Of a DNA stretch of 64,000 nt, positions 1 through 7,766 are shown in pieces. The position numbers were made by a program, and so were the translations under genes. The stretch comes from Marinobacter sp. ATCH36 (lineage in GTDB: Bacteria; Pseudomonadota; Gammaproteobacteria; Pseudomonadales; Oleiphilaceae). Location of the stretch: NCBI RefSeq assembly GCF_023555055.1, contig NZ_JAMJPL010000001.1, forward strand, positions 1,550,001 to 1,614,000. The letters run 5' to 3'. The notes beneath the pieces are model-generated. The model was not told the DNA's origin. It saw only the letters and a program-made list of their open reading frames with translations, and did not search any database. Position 1 is the first letter of the stretch; each line of letters starts with the position of its first letter.

Positions 1-1218
1 ACGGGTGAGCGGCGCAGTCCAGCTCAGCAGTGCAGTGTTGGCCGGAAGGGTGTCTTCAGGAGAAGTTTCCGTTGCCTGTGGCTCATCGGCTTCAGTTTCC
101 GTGTTGGCGACGGTGTCTCCGGTGTTGCCGTCGACGGTGGTGGTATCTTCGGTCTTATCAGCCAGTTCGGCGTCGCCGTTGGTGTCGTTCGTCTTATCGT
201 CCGTTGGGTCTGAAACTGTACTGTCTTTGTTCGTGTCTGCGAGGCTGGAATCGCTGTCTTGGTAGACGTCTGCAATGGACTTGAAGCGTTGCACGTTGCG
301 GTGCTCAACCACCGCAAGTCTCTGGCTGATGATGCTTGAGTCCACGGTGGCCTGGAGTTCGGAGGCCTGCACCGCTGCTGCGGTAACGAGATCTGCCAGC
401 GCTACGTTCACGCCATCGCCCATCAGGCTGATCCGCCCGGTTTTACTTGCCTGCATGGCAAGGTTATTTAATACATCGGAAATGGTGTCCCATTGAGCGT
501 TGTCGTTCACCAGCGCGAGGAAAGCAGCATTGGCGATAGCCATCTGCAAGGCGTCTGCGGACACGCTGCCGGATTCATCCAGTCGGGTCAGATCCGGTGG
601 GGTCAGGCGCAAGGAGCCGGCTGTCAGGCCAAACCAGCCTTCCACTGTTTCGTAGGCACCGGAGATGGCCTCTGGAGAAAGCCCGTTGGGGCTGCGTTCA
701 GCCAGGGTTACGGCCAGGTGAGTCAGCGGGGTGAGGTTGACGGTTTCCAGTTGCAGGTCGCCCGCTCCGCGCAGGGAGAAACTGCTGTCCAGCCCCATGG
801 GGTGGCCGAAGGCTACCGGCTCGGCGTCACTCTGTATGCAGTGGGGTGTCACGTCACAAATCATGCGGGTGTTCACGTCTGCCCGAAGTTCGACCAGTGC
901 CCAGCTATCTGCCTTCCCGCGCAGTTGCCACTTATAACTACCTTCGTCGTCGGTCAGTACCGGCTTTGCATAGTCTCTCTGTGGGGTGTGGTTGCCGTGT
1001 ATGTCGGAAACCAGGCGATTGACAGTTACCCGCCCCTGTTGGATAACGCCTTTCATGGCAGCACCGGTGACCTCAAAGGTCGGCTCGTTTGTGCCCTGGG
1101 ATTGCGCTGCTGTGCTGTTGTCGTTGGAAGTAATGTCCAGACCGCAGCCCGAGAGCAGTACTACCGCAGAAATCATCAGCAGTCCATGCTTCGATGTTTT
1201 ATTGCCGCAATATGACAT
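1..1218 (-). CDS. Lipoprotein with Asp/Thr-rich linker, partial (C-terminus beyond the left edge)
   Basis: The minus-strand frame is open from an ATG at 1218 to the window edge (406 codons, no stop). The N-terminus has a short basic stretch, a hydrophobic segment and a lipobox (LLSGC at residues 22-26), so it should be a lipid-anchored envelope protein. Residues about 45-310 form a globular part without a domain I can name. Residues about 320-395 are a low-complexity linker rich in Asp, Thr, Asn and Glu. The last visible residues (LLSWTAPLTR) look like the first strand of a fibronectin type III domain. Function is unknown; surface display or a binding role is an inference from the layout. Confidence 0.8.
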   Translation of the reverse strand, partial: MSYCGNKTSKHGLLMISAVVLLSGCGLDITSNDNSTAAQSQGTNEPTFEVTGAAMKGVIQQGRVTVNRLVSDIHGNHTPQRDYAKPVLTDDEGSYKWQLRGKADSWALVELRADVNTRMICDVTPHCIQSDAEPVAFGHPMGLDSSFSLRGAGDLQLETVNLTPLTHLAVTLAERSPNGLSPEAISGAYETVEGWFGLTAGSLRLTPPDLTRLDESGSVSADALQMAIANAAFLALVNDNAQWDTISDVLNNLAMQASKTGRISLMGDGVNVALADLVTAAAVQASELQATVDSSIISQRLAVVEHRNVQRFKSIADVYQDSDSSLADTNKDSTVSDPTDDKTNDTNGDAELADKTEDTTTVDGNTGDTVANTETEADEPQATETSPEDTLPANTALLSWTAPLTR

Positions 1219-1566
1219 TTTATGCACCAATTTATTGACGAAATCGGGCGAATCATACAGCGGAGATTTTCAGTGAAATGAGGCCTGGGTCTGGTTTTAA
1301 ACACAGGTTGCGTCAGCAAAATGGCGTTTACGGAAGGAAACACGTTGAGATAGAGGGTTACGTGCTGCGTATGCATGGGGCGCTGTTTAACCTATTGGTT
1401 TCATGAGTTTTATTAAATCGTTGATGAGTGCTGGCGAGGTGATTGGAGGGTGCAATAGTGAAGAGGACTTACAATTTTAAACACGGCTGAAGAGCCGGCA
1501 GATGGTTTGACGACCTGATGTGCATGCGGGAGTATTACCCTCCGGATTCAGACACAAGGAGCCAGT
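1219..1566. other. Divergent intergenic region
   Basis: This 348-base stretch separates the lipoprotein gene from the homocysteine S-methyltransferase gene and must hold both promoters. It contains an AT-rich element at about 1386-1425 that resembles a second one near 46.87 kb. The Shine-Dalgarno AAGGAG for the rightward gene ends 5 bases before its ATG. I see no RNA gene or convincing riboswitch fold. Confidence 0.5.
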
Positions 1567-2475
1567 ATGAGACCCGTTGTACTTCTGGACGGAGGCCTTG
1601 GCCAGGAAATCTACCGCAGAGCCCGGCGGGTCAGCTCGCCGCTCTGGTCCGTGGCCGTCATGCTGGAGCAACCCGAGGTTGTTACGGCGGTGCATGCGGA
1701 TTTTATCCGTGCCGGGGCCAGAACCCTGTCACTGAATACCTATGCGGCCACAGCAACCCGCATGCGTGAGCAGGGGATGCACGAACAGATGGCGGAGGTT
1801 CATCAGCAAGCCTTTGATGCCCTCGAACGTGCCATCAATGCGACCGACGCAGAGGTGGATATTGCAGGTTGTCTGGGCCCACTGACCGGAAGCTATCGGG
1901 GCCAACCCGACCGTACCTTTGAAGATCTGAGAGACGAATATTCCACACTGGTCCGGTTGCAGGCCGGGGTTGATGTATTCCTGATCGAAACCATGACCAA
2001 CAGCCTGGAAGCCTGCGCGGCGTGTGCCGCAGCCAGCGAGCCAGGGAAGCCCTATGGCGTGGCCTTTCGTCTTGAGGAGGATGGCAGGCTTAAGTCCGGT
2101 GAATCTCTGGCCGAAGCGGTCTCAGCAGTGAGAAGCTACGCGCCCACCGCTATCATGCTGAACTGCTGTGACCCCGAAGTGTTGACTGCCAGTATGCCCG
2201 AACTGGCTGGCCTTTATCCGCGTGTGGGCGGTTATGCCAATGCTTTCAAGTCGGTGCAGGCGATGGCCGATGGCGGTCTGGCTGATACTCTGGAGACGCG
2301 GGCGGATATTTCACCGAGCGCCTATGCGGCGAATGTGCAACGGTGGCTGGCAGACGGTGCAAGCGTTGTTGGTGGCTGCTGCGAAATTACGCCCGGGCAT
2401 ATTCGCCATTTAGCGGGCAAGCTTGCAGGCGAATTCGAGTCAATCCGTTTTTCTGAATTGGTTTGGAGGAAATGA
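1567..2475 (+). CDS. Homocysteine S-methyltransferase family protein
   Basis: A 302-residue zinc-dependent methyltransferase of the BHMT/MmuM type, which normally moves a methyl group from S-methylmethionine or a betaine-like donor to homocysteine to form methionine. The N-terminus has the family LLDGGLGQE motif. The three zinc cysteines are present as C200 (in MLNCC) and C271-C272 (in VGGCCE). The start is supported by AAGGAG 5 bases upstream. It stands alone on the plus strand, facing the end of the ABC transporter operon. The methyl donor cannot be read from the sequence; a neighbouring BCCT carrier some 12 kb away is only suggestive. Confidence 0.88.
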   Translation: MRPVVLLDGGLGQEIYRRARRVSSPLWSVAVMLEQPEVVTAVHADFIRAGARTLSLNTYAATATRMREQGMHEQMAEVHQQAFDALERAINATDAEVDIAGCLGPLTGSYRGQPDRTFEDLRDEYSTLVRLQAGVDVFLIETMTNSLEACAACAAASEPGKPYGVAFRLEEDGRLKSGESLAEAVSAVRSYAPTAIMLNCCDPEVLTASMPELAGLYPRVGGYANAFKSVQAMADGGLADTLETRADISPSAYAANVQRWLADGASVVGGCCEITPGHIRHLAGKLAGEFESIRFSELVWRK

Positions 2476-2804
2476 GGGTTCAGCCAACGCAATGATCGGA
2501 AGCCATCCGCATGATGGCGTAGTAGTTTGGTATCCCGGCGCGCTCCTACTGTTCGAAAGCGATAAACCTGCCAGGCCAGATCAGCCTCATCCGTTTTCAG
2601 GCCAAGGTTCTCCGGTGACCAAGGGTCTTTCGGTCCGAAGAAATGACGAAGCTTGTCGCGGCTTTCGATAACCGCCTCATAGTCCAGTTCAACCCATTCC
2701 GGGCCGGCAGGAACCAGCAGGACCCGCTTGCCCCGCCATTGTGTTGGCACAGCAAAACCATCAATGGGTAGTGGGTGAAACTCCTTTTCCGCACTAAGCC
2801 GCAT
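2322..2804 (-). pseudogene. Truncated GNAT N-acetyltransferase remnant
   Basis: The first 85 or so residues match the N-terminal part of a GNAT subgroup: a DGFAVPT segment, then DYEAVIESRDKLRHFFGP, then a DLAWQ segment. The expected continuation (a SFAYTV-type strand and the acetyl-CoA loop) is absent. The frame runs on as unrelated sequence and ends antisense inside the methyltransferase gene, 154 bases past that gene's stop. Its ATG overlaps the ABC ATPase stop by 11 bases, so it was the last gene of that operon. Truncation is read directly; loss of function is an inference. Confidence 0.65.
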
Positions 2805-3585
2805 CCCGCCCTTCGTCTCGCATCAGTCGGCGAATATGAATCTCCAACTGCCGGTAGTCATCGGATTGCAGGAATGCCTCCCGGTCGCCCTGTGGCAGCC
2901 CGCCTTTGAAATCCGTGTGAATGGTTTCCTTCAAACGCCCAGGATGCCGGGACAGGAAGAAAACAACGTCGCCCAGATACAGCGCTTCTTCGATATCGTG
3001 AGACACGGCCATGACGGTGGTGCGCTCTTTGCGAACCACGTTCAGCAGAAGATCCTGCATCTGCCAGCGGGTTTCCGGGTCCAGGGCACCGAAAGGTTCG
3101 TCCATCAGCAGCAAGTCCGGATAATTAGCGAGGGTTCGAGCGATGGCCACTCGCTGTCGCATGCCTCCGGAAAGCTGATGGGGGTAGGCGTCTGCGAATT
3201 TTTCCAGGCCTACGGCGCGGATGAAGTGATCAACAGTGCCCTCGTTGAGTGCACTGCTGTCACCGTTGATTTTGAGGCCGTAGGCGACGTTGTCGCGAAC
3301 GGTCAGCCACGGAAACGAGGTGTAGTCCTGAAACACCATTCCCCGGTCACGGCCTGGTTGATCGACTGCCCGGCCATTGAGATTGATGCCGCCCTCCGAG
3401 GGTTTCTCGAGGCCTGCCACCATGCGCAACAGGGTGGATTTGCCGCAGCCGGAGGGGCCGAGCAGAACACCGACCTTGCCTGTGGGCAGTGACAGCGAAA
3501 TGTCATCCAGCGCCAGAATGGAGCGACCACCAGACTGGAAGGTTTTGCTGATGCCGGATACCCAGAGACCCTTGGCAGAAAGCAT
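2794..3585 (-). CDS. NitT/TauT-type ABC transporter ATP-binding protein
   Basis: A 263-residue ATPase that powers a nitrate/sulfonate/taurine-family importer. Walker A (GPSGCGKST), the Q-loop, signature LSGGMRQR and Walker B (LLLMDEPFGALD) are intact. AGGAG lies about 10 bases before the ATG. It is downstream of its binding-protein and permease genes, 14 bases after the former, so a complete importer is encoded. The family takes nitrate, taurine, alkanesulfonates, thiamine precursors and other small compounds; the substrate here is not determinable from the ATPase. Confidence 0.93.
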   Translation of the reverse strand: MLSAKGLWVSGISKTFQSGGRSILALDDISLSLPTGKVGVLLGPSGCGKSTLLRMVAGLEKPSEGGINLNGRAVDQPGRDRGMVFQDYTSFPWLTVRDNVAYGLKINGDSSALNEGTVDHFIRAVGLEKFADAYPHQLSGGMRQRVAIARTLANYPDLLLMDEPFGALDPETRWQMQDLLLNVVRKERTTVMAVSHDIEEALYLGDVVFFLSRHPGRLKETIHTDFKGGLPQGDREAFLQSDDYRQLEIHIRRLMRDEGRDAA

Positions 3586-3599
3586 GGCAATGGCTCCTT

Positions 3600-4634
3600 T
3601 TACTGACCGGACTCAAGGATTGTTTTCAGCGGCGTCATATCCACCCCTGCTTCCATCGGATGACGCTTCTCAATGAGTCCGAATTTTAGCCACCAGTCGG
3701 TGACCGTTTCCCAGTTTTCCGTTACCTGGCCATTGGGCAGGCCAAGGGGCAGCTCACCGGGCGCCAGGCCCATATATTTTGCAGCCTGAGTCTTGTCGAA
3801 GATCCAGATGCCGCCCTTGTGGATTTCACCGGTTGAGCCGATGACTTTTTCAACATCAGACACCGGAAATCTCAGCGCTTTGGCAATGATTTCGTTGGCC
3901 TCGTCGGGGTTTTCTTTCCAGTAGTCCACAGCATCGAAATAGGCCTGCATCGTCTTGGCGGCGATTTCAGGTTTGTTTTCCAGAAACATGTCGCTCATGT
4001 ACATGGCATCACCCAGAAGGGCCGTTTCAATCCAGCCAGGTTCTTCCGAGGAGGCGGCAACAGTGGAACCGGGCAGTGCGTCCAGTGCCTGGGAGCCAAA
4101 CGGTTCCCAGAATTCGGCAGCGCTGACATCACCACCAACCAGGGCACCGACGGCATCGTCCATAATCAGGTTGGTGAATTCGACTTCATCGATGCCGACA
4201 CCGTTTTCTTCCAGCCATATGCCCATGAAGATCTGGGTCAGGCCGCCTTCAAGTACTGCCACGGATTCACCCCTGAGGTCTTCAGCGCTTTCGATTCCAG
4301 GCGCAAGCACGATTTTGTCAGTGCCGTAGGACGGATTGGTGTAGGTGACCATTTTGATCGGGACGTTTTTGTCTGCCGCGATCGGGGCGTATTCTGCGGT
4401 ACTGGACGTGACATCCAGCGCGTCTGCAGACATCAGTGCGAAACTCTCGTAAGGGTCTTCGATAATGGTGATTTCAAAGTCGAGATCCGGCGCCAGGTTT
4501 TTTTCCTGAGCGATAAACCAGAAACCGTAACCCGGCCATGAAAACAGCGACAGGCGTACTGTCTCTGCCGACAGGGCATTTCCCGAAATCAGGGCAAGCA
4601 TAGCTATACAGAGACCACGTTTAAGCCAGTCCAT
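3600..4634 (-). CDS. NitT/TauT-type ABC transporter substrate-binding protein
   Basis: A 344-residue periplasmic protein with a Sec signal peptide ending near residue 23 (ALSAE). The mature start (VRLSLFSWPGYGFWFIAQE) is typical of NMT1/THI5-like and NitT/TauT binding proteins, which capture the ligand and pass it to the permease. GAGGT precedes the ATG. The gene sits between permease and ATPase in one operon with a desaturase-like enzyme and a TIM-barrel enzyme. The ligand is unknown. The company it keeps suggests an organic compound that is then oxidised and isomerised. Confidence 0.9.
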   Translation of the reverse strand: MDWLKRGLCIAMLALISGNALSAETVRLSLFSWPGYGFWFIAQEKNLAPDLDFEITIIEDPYESFALMSADALDVTSSTAEYAPIAADKNVPIKMVTYTNPSYGTDKIVLAPGIESAEDLRGESVAVLEGGLTQIFMGIWLEENGVGIDEVEFTNLIMDDAVGALVGGDVSAAEFWEPFGSQALDALPGSTVAASSEEPGWIETALLGDAMYMSDMFLENKPEIAAKTMQAYFDAVDYWKENPDEANEIIAKALRFPVSDVEKVIGSTGEIHKGGIWIFDKTQAAKYMGLAPGELPLGLPNGQVTENWETVTDWWLKFGLIEKRHPMEAGVDMTPLKTILESGQ

Positions 4635-4682
4635 TTCGTATTACCTCTTGAGTTGGAAAAGACATCTGGTCGAGCGCCTTCA

Positions 4683-5558
4683 TCAGGAGTGCCCCCGGCC
4701 GAGATAGGGAAAGCATTTGCGGTAAACCAGTCTGAACAGAATATCGAACAGCAGGCCGAGTACGCCGATGGTGACGATGCCCGCCATAATGTCGTCGACA
4801 TGCACAAAGCGTTTGGCGCGCATCATCATGGCCCCGATGCCGTCGGTTGCGGCGACAATTTCAGCGATCACCAGGTAAGTCCAACTCACTGCCAGCATCT
4901 GCCGGCAGGTGTCCACATAGCCCGGCAGTGAGTGACGGAAGAGCACGGTCCATAGAATGATGCGGCGCCCGCCACCCAGCGTTTTCGCGGTTTCGATCAA
5001 TACCTTTGGCGTTTGTCGGGTGACATCGGCAAGCATGATGACCAGGAAGAACACCACGCCCATCAATAGCAGCGTTATCTTCTGGGTATCTCCGGTGCCC
5101 AGCCACATCAGCAGCAGCGGAATAAAGGCCGGGGCCGGCAGATAACGCCATGCCCCAAGAAGCGGATTTAGTACACCGTCTACCCGGGCAAAGGAACCCA
5201 TCAGCAGCCCAATAGGCAAAGCGATCAGAATAGCGATGCCGAAGCTGATCACGATTCGGGTGATACTGGAGACAACGTCGCTGAAGAACCCCTTTTCAAG
5301 GAATAAATCCTGCAGTGAACTGAAAACAGCCGCCGGTCCGGGGTACAGGCGATCCGGAGCCAGCTCCATCTGGGAGGTGATCTGCCAGAGCAGAAGAAAG
5401 GCAAGCCAGCCTATAGCGCCCAGAACCAGACGCTGACCGCCCGGAATCGACTGGTTGAAGTCGAACCAGTAATCCGAACGTTTCTGCACTTTATTGCTTG
5501 TGGCTTTTGCCGGGGTCATCGCTTGTTGCGTCGCTTTATCCGAGAGCTTTGCGGTCAT
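4683..5558 (-). CDS. NitT/TauT-type ABC transporter permease
   Basis: A 291-residue inner-membrane subunit with a cytoplasmic N-terminal extension of about 45 residues, then about six membrane segments. The EAA-type coupling loop is the VLIETAKTLGGGRRIILWTVLF region. Spacing is 10 bases from the upstream desaturase gene and 48 bases to the binding-protein gene, so one transcript is likely. A GAGG ribosome site precedes the ATG. A homodimer of this protein would form the channel of the importer. Confidence 0.92.
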   Translation of the reverse strand: MTAKLSDKATQQAMTPAKATSNKVQKRSDYWFDFNQSIPGGQRLVLGAIGWLAFLLLWQITSQMELAPDRLYPGPAAVFSSLQDLFLEKGFFSDVVSSITRIVISFGIAILIALPIGLLMGSFARVDGVLNPLLGAWRYLPAPAFIPLLLMWLGTGDTQKITLLLMGVVFFLVIMLADVTRQTPKVLIETAKTLGGGRRIILWTVLFRHSLPGYVDTCRQMLAVSWTYLVIAEIVAATDGIGAMMMRAKRFVHVDDIMAGIVTIGVLGLLFDILFRLVYRKCFPYLGRGHS

Positions 5559-5568
5559 TGGTTTAACC

Positions 5569-6585
5569 TCAGAAGGCCGTCAGGAAGCTGAGCCCGTAAA
5601 CCGGAACGGCTTTGCCATCATGCAATGCTTCGGGTACCTCAACCTGCCCGTAGGTTTCTGCGTAGATGCCGTCGAGACGGTTGCGGTGATAGCTCCTGAG
5701 CTGTCCTTTCATGCCGACAGTGCGGGTGTAGGCGTCGCCAAACAGGTCGTTATGCAGCGCCGGCAGTTTGTACCAGGGCATCGTGGGCTTGGCATGGTGC
5801 GCATTGTGGTAGCAGAAATTGAGCACCAGTAGATTCAGGGCGGGCCAGCGACGTGAAATCAGGTTGCTGTAGGTGTTGTCCTGTTCGTATTCGCGGTCGC
5901 CTTTCCGGGGCAATTCCGCGTCCGGGTCTTTCAGGTTGACCACGATTTCATAGTTGTGCTGATAGGCATCAAAGAATCGCAGCACCGTGAGCATCAACAT
6001 GTAGGCAAGGGCATACAACAGAACGGCTTTGACGCTCCAGGCGGCCAGTGCTACGAGCACCGCTGCACGGGTCAGCAGAACAGCCACAAGGCGTTTTCTC
6101 AGCGAGCTTGTGCCAATGCGCGTAAAAGGTGCCACCATCAGTACGGCGTGCATCAGAATGTCGACGGCCGGGATGTAGCACCACTCCAGGGCAAAAACGA
6201 TTTTTTCGGTTCCGGGATGGGCCTTCAGCCATTCGCGGTAATCGAATGAAATCGGATCGGCGTTATCCACATGGTGCCGCATGTGCTTGTACCGCAGATC
6301 CTCATAGGTGCCATAGCTGCCGCCGGTAACCCAGTTAAGCAGTCTGCCCAAACGGGTATTGTGTTCGGTCTTTTTAAAGATGGCATTGTGGGCGCAGTCA
6401 TGTACAAGGTAAGCAGCGATCACCATGCCGTGGGCGCAGGCGAGCACGCCCAATGCCGGCAATAAAAATCCGGGCCGAGCCATCAATAGCCAGCCGCCAA
6501 TGTATGCTGTAACAATGTAGGCCAGAACAAGCGTCAGCGGCCATACACCGTCCGAATGGCGAAGATGCTGAGTAATGTTAGGCAT
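5569..6585 (-). CDS. Membrane fatty acid desaturase / hydroxylase family protein
   Basis: A 338-residue integral membrane di-iron enzyme. The histidine boxes are visible as HDCAH, HMRHH and HNAHH, with about four to six membrane segments between them. This superfamily desaturates acyl chains or hydroxylates small hydrophobic molecules using O2. The start MPNITQHL is chosen because AGGAGA lies about 13 bases upstream; a longer reading would run into the previous gene. Being locked in an operon with an importer and a TIM-barrel enzyme, it more likely hydroxylates an imported compound than desaturates membrane lipid. That is inference. Confidence 0.85.
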   Translation of the reverse strand: MPNITQHLRHSDGVWPLTLVLAYIVTAYIGGWLLMARPGFLLPALGVLACAHGMVIAAYLVHDCAHNAIFKKTEHNTRLGRLLNWVTGGSYGTYEDLRYKHMRHHVDNADPISFDYREWLKAHPGTEKIVFALEWCYIPAVDILMHAVLMVAPFTRIGTSSLRKRLVAVLLTRAAVLVALAAWSVKAVLLYALAYMLMLTVLRFFDAYQHNYEIVVNLKDPDAELPRKGDREYEQDNTYSNLISRRWPALNLLVLNFCYHNAHHAKPTMPWYKLPALHNDLFGDAYTRTVGMKGQLRSYHRNRLDGIYAETYGQVEVPEALHDGKAVPVYGLSFLTAF

Positions 6586-6623
6586 GGTCCTGTTGTCTCC
6601 TGTGAATTCTGAACGATAAAGCG

Positions 6624-7496
6624 TCAGGCGATTTTCGAAGTTTGGACGGTTGAGGATTGCCAACGCTTGAAGTGCGCCAGTTCCTCTTCCCCGATCCAGC
6701 GATTGAGGGACCAGAGATCGGCAATGGGTGCCTGGGTGAACGGCAGCAGGTGCAGGTAGCCGTCGGTTCCGAATTCCGGGGTCATGTAGCTGTAATCCAG
6801 TCCCCGTTCGGATTGTGATTGCCACACAGCTTCCCAGCAGGCCTGGTGCGATGCCAGCGCCTCGGCGTACTCGGGTGCGGCCGGGTGAGGTACCTGTGGG
6901 CCCTGGTCGTAGCCAACGCGGGAGTGAATGTGGCGCGCCTGCTTAGCCGTCCGCACTATGCAGTCCCAATCGATGTGTGGCAGGCGTTCGCTGACCACTG
7001 CCCAGTGGCTGAAATCACAGGTGACGTCGATGTGGGGCACTTTCTCCAGAATGGCGACAGTGTTCCATGGGCTGAAAAAACTGCGGCCCCGGTGGGTTTC
7101 GAAACTGACCGGAATGCCGAGCCTGTCAGCGATGTTCTGGGCTTCGGAGAAAAAGCGTATCGAGTCATCGATGGGCCATGCGTCACAGCCGCCCATTACA
7201 TTGACAAATTCCGGCTTCAGGCCGGTTCTGGTTGCACTTAGCAGCTTGGTTTCGAAGTCTTCCAGATGTTCTTTGATGCTTGCATCGCGTCGCGGGACGT
7301 AGCTGCCGGTGGTACAGACTTCCTGAATCCACAAGAGTTTGTTCGCGGACAGAGTTTCACCAAAGGCATGAGCAGCCTGGGCGGATTCAGGCACAGGCGC
7401 CTCAATGCCATCAAATCCGGCTTCTTCTACCTGATCAACGGCCTGCGCCAATGAGCCTTCATGTCCCCATAAAGTTTTGAAACGTTTCAGGTGCAC
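6624..7496 (-). CDS. Sugar phosphate isomerase/epimerase-like TIM-barrel protein
   Basis: About 290 residues of the xylose-isomerase-like (AP endonuclease 2) TIM-barrel superfamily. Metal-site elements include the FDGIEAPVP strand, FETHRG, DFSHW and a late TPEFG. Such enzymes isomerise or epimerise sugars and related acids or cleave myo-inosose-type rings. The GTG start is preferred because AGGGAG sits 6 bases upstream; an ATG 15 bases further up (7511) has no ribosome site. It is the first gene of the operon, just behind a sigma-54 promoter. The substrate is unknown. Confidence 0.8.
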   Translation of the reverse strand: MHLKRFKTLWGHEGSLAQAVDQVEEAGFDGIEAPVPESAQAAHAFGETLSANKLLWIQEVCTTGSYVPRRDASIKEHLEDFETKLLSATRTGLKPEFVNVMGGCDAWPIDDSIRFFSEAQNIADRLGIPVSFETHRGRSFFSPWNTVAILEKVPHIDVTCDFSHWAVVSERLPHIDWDCIVRTAKQARHIHSRVGYDQGPQVPHPAAPEYAEALASHQACWEAVWQSQSERGLDYSYMTPEFGTDGYLHLLPFTQAPIADLWSLNRWIGEEELAHFKRWQSSTVQTSKIA

Positions 7497-7539
7497 AGAT
7501 GACTCCCTCATAGATCTGCTGGATATATGAAGTCTTGAT

Positions 7540-7555
7540 TGCAACCCTTGTGCCA
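7540..7555 (-). promoter_or_regulatory. Sigma-54 (RpoN) promoter of the ABC/desaturase operon
   Basis: On the minus strand the sequence TGGCAC-AAGGG-TTGCA matches the -24/-12 consensus TGGCAC-N5-TTGCW at every conserved base and with exact spacing. The predicted start lies near 7529, giving a short leader before the TIM-barrel gene. This implies control by an enhancer-binding protein, for example a nitrogen regulator. Confidence 0.75.
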
Positions 7556-7584
7556 TAAGCCTGGAAACGCTTTAAATATACAGG

Positions 7585-7620
7585 CTGACATGTAAAAGGT
7601 GGGCTGTCAGAGTTTTTTTT
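7585..7620 (+). terminator. Terminator-like hairpin with eight T residues
   Basis: CTGACA and TGTCAG pair across a 14-base loop and are followed by AG and eight T residues on the plus strand. No plus-strand gene lies upstream, so it may end a short leader or stray antisense transcript. The 6-bp stem is weak. Confidence 0.35.
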
Positions 7621-7643
7621 GGCGGGCTTTATGTTGATGATTG

Positions 7644-7655
7644 GTGCAGTTGCAC
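7644..7655. promoter_or_regulatory. Candidate enhancer site for a sigma-54 activator
   Basis: GTGCA-GT-TGCAC is a perfect inverted repeat about 95 bases upstream of the sigma-54 promoter, a usual enhancer distance. A partial third copy (GGTGCG) follows a few bases further. It does not have the exact NtrC spacing, so the activator is not identified. Confidence 0.35.
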
Positions 7656-7766
7656 ATGGGTGGTGCGCTTGAGTGTTATGGTCTGCACTCACAGTCCTGC
7701 TCCGAAGAGAATTTGATCAGCTTCAAGTTTCTGCCATGATTCAGAGGCCTCACAAGAGAATGTTGC

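Noticed and set aside
493-1215. 240-codon plus-strand reading frame
   Set aside because: It is antisense to the lipoprotein, whose frame has a start, lipobox and domain logic; the antisense product has no such features.
1440-1566. S-adenosylmethionine or homocysteine riboswitch before the methyltransferase
   Set aside because: Only small stems such as GGAG/CTCC are visible; no known aptamer core could be matched.
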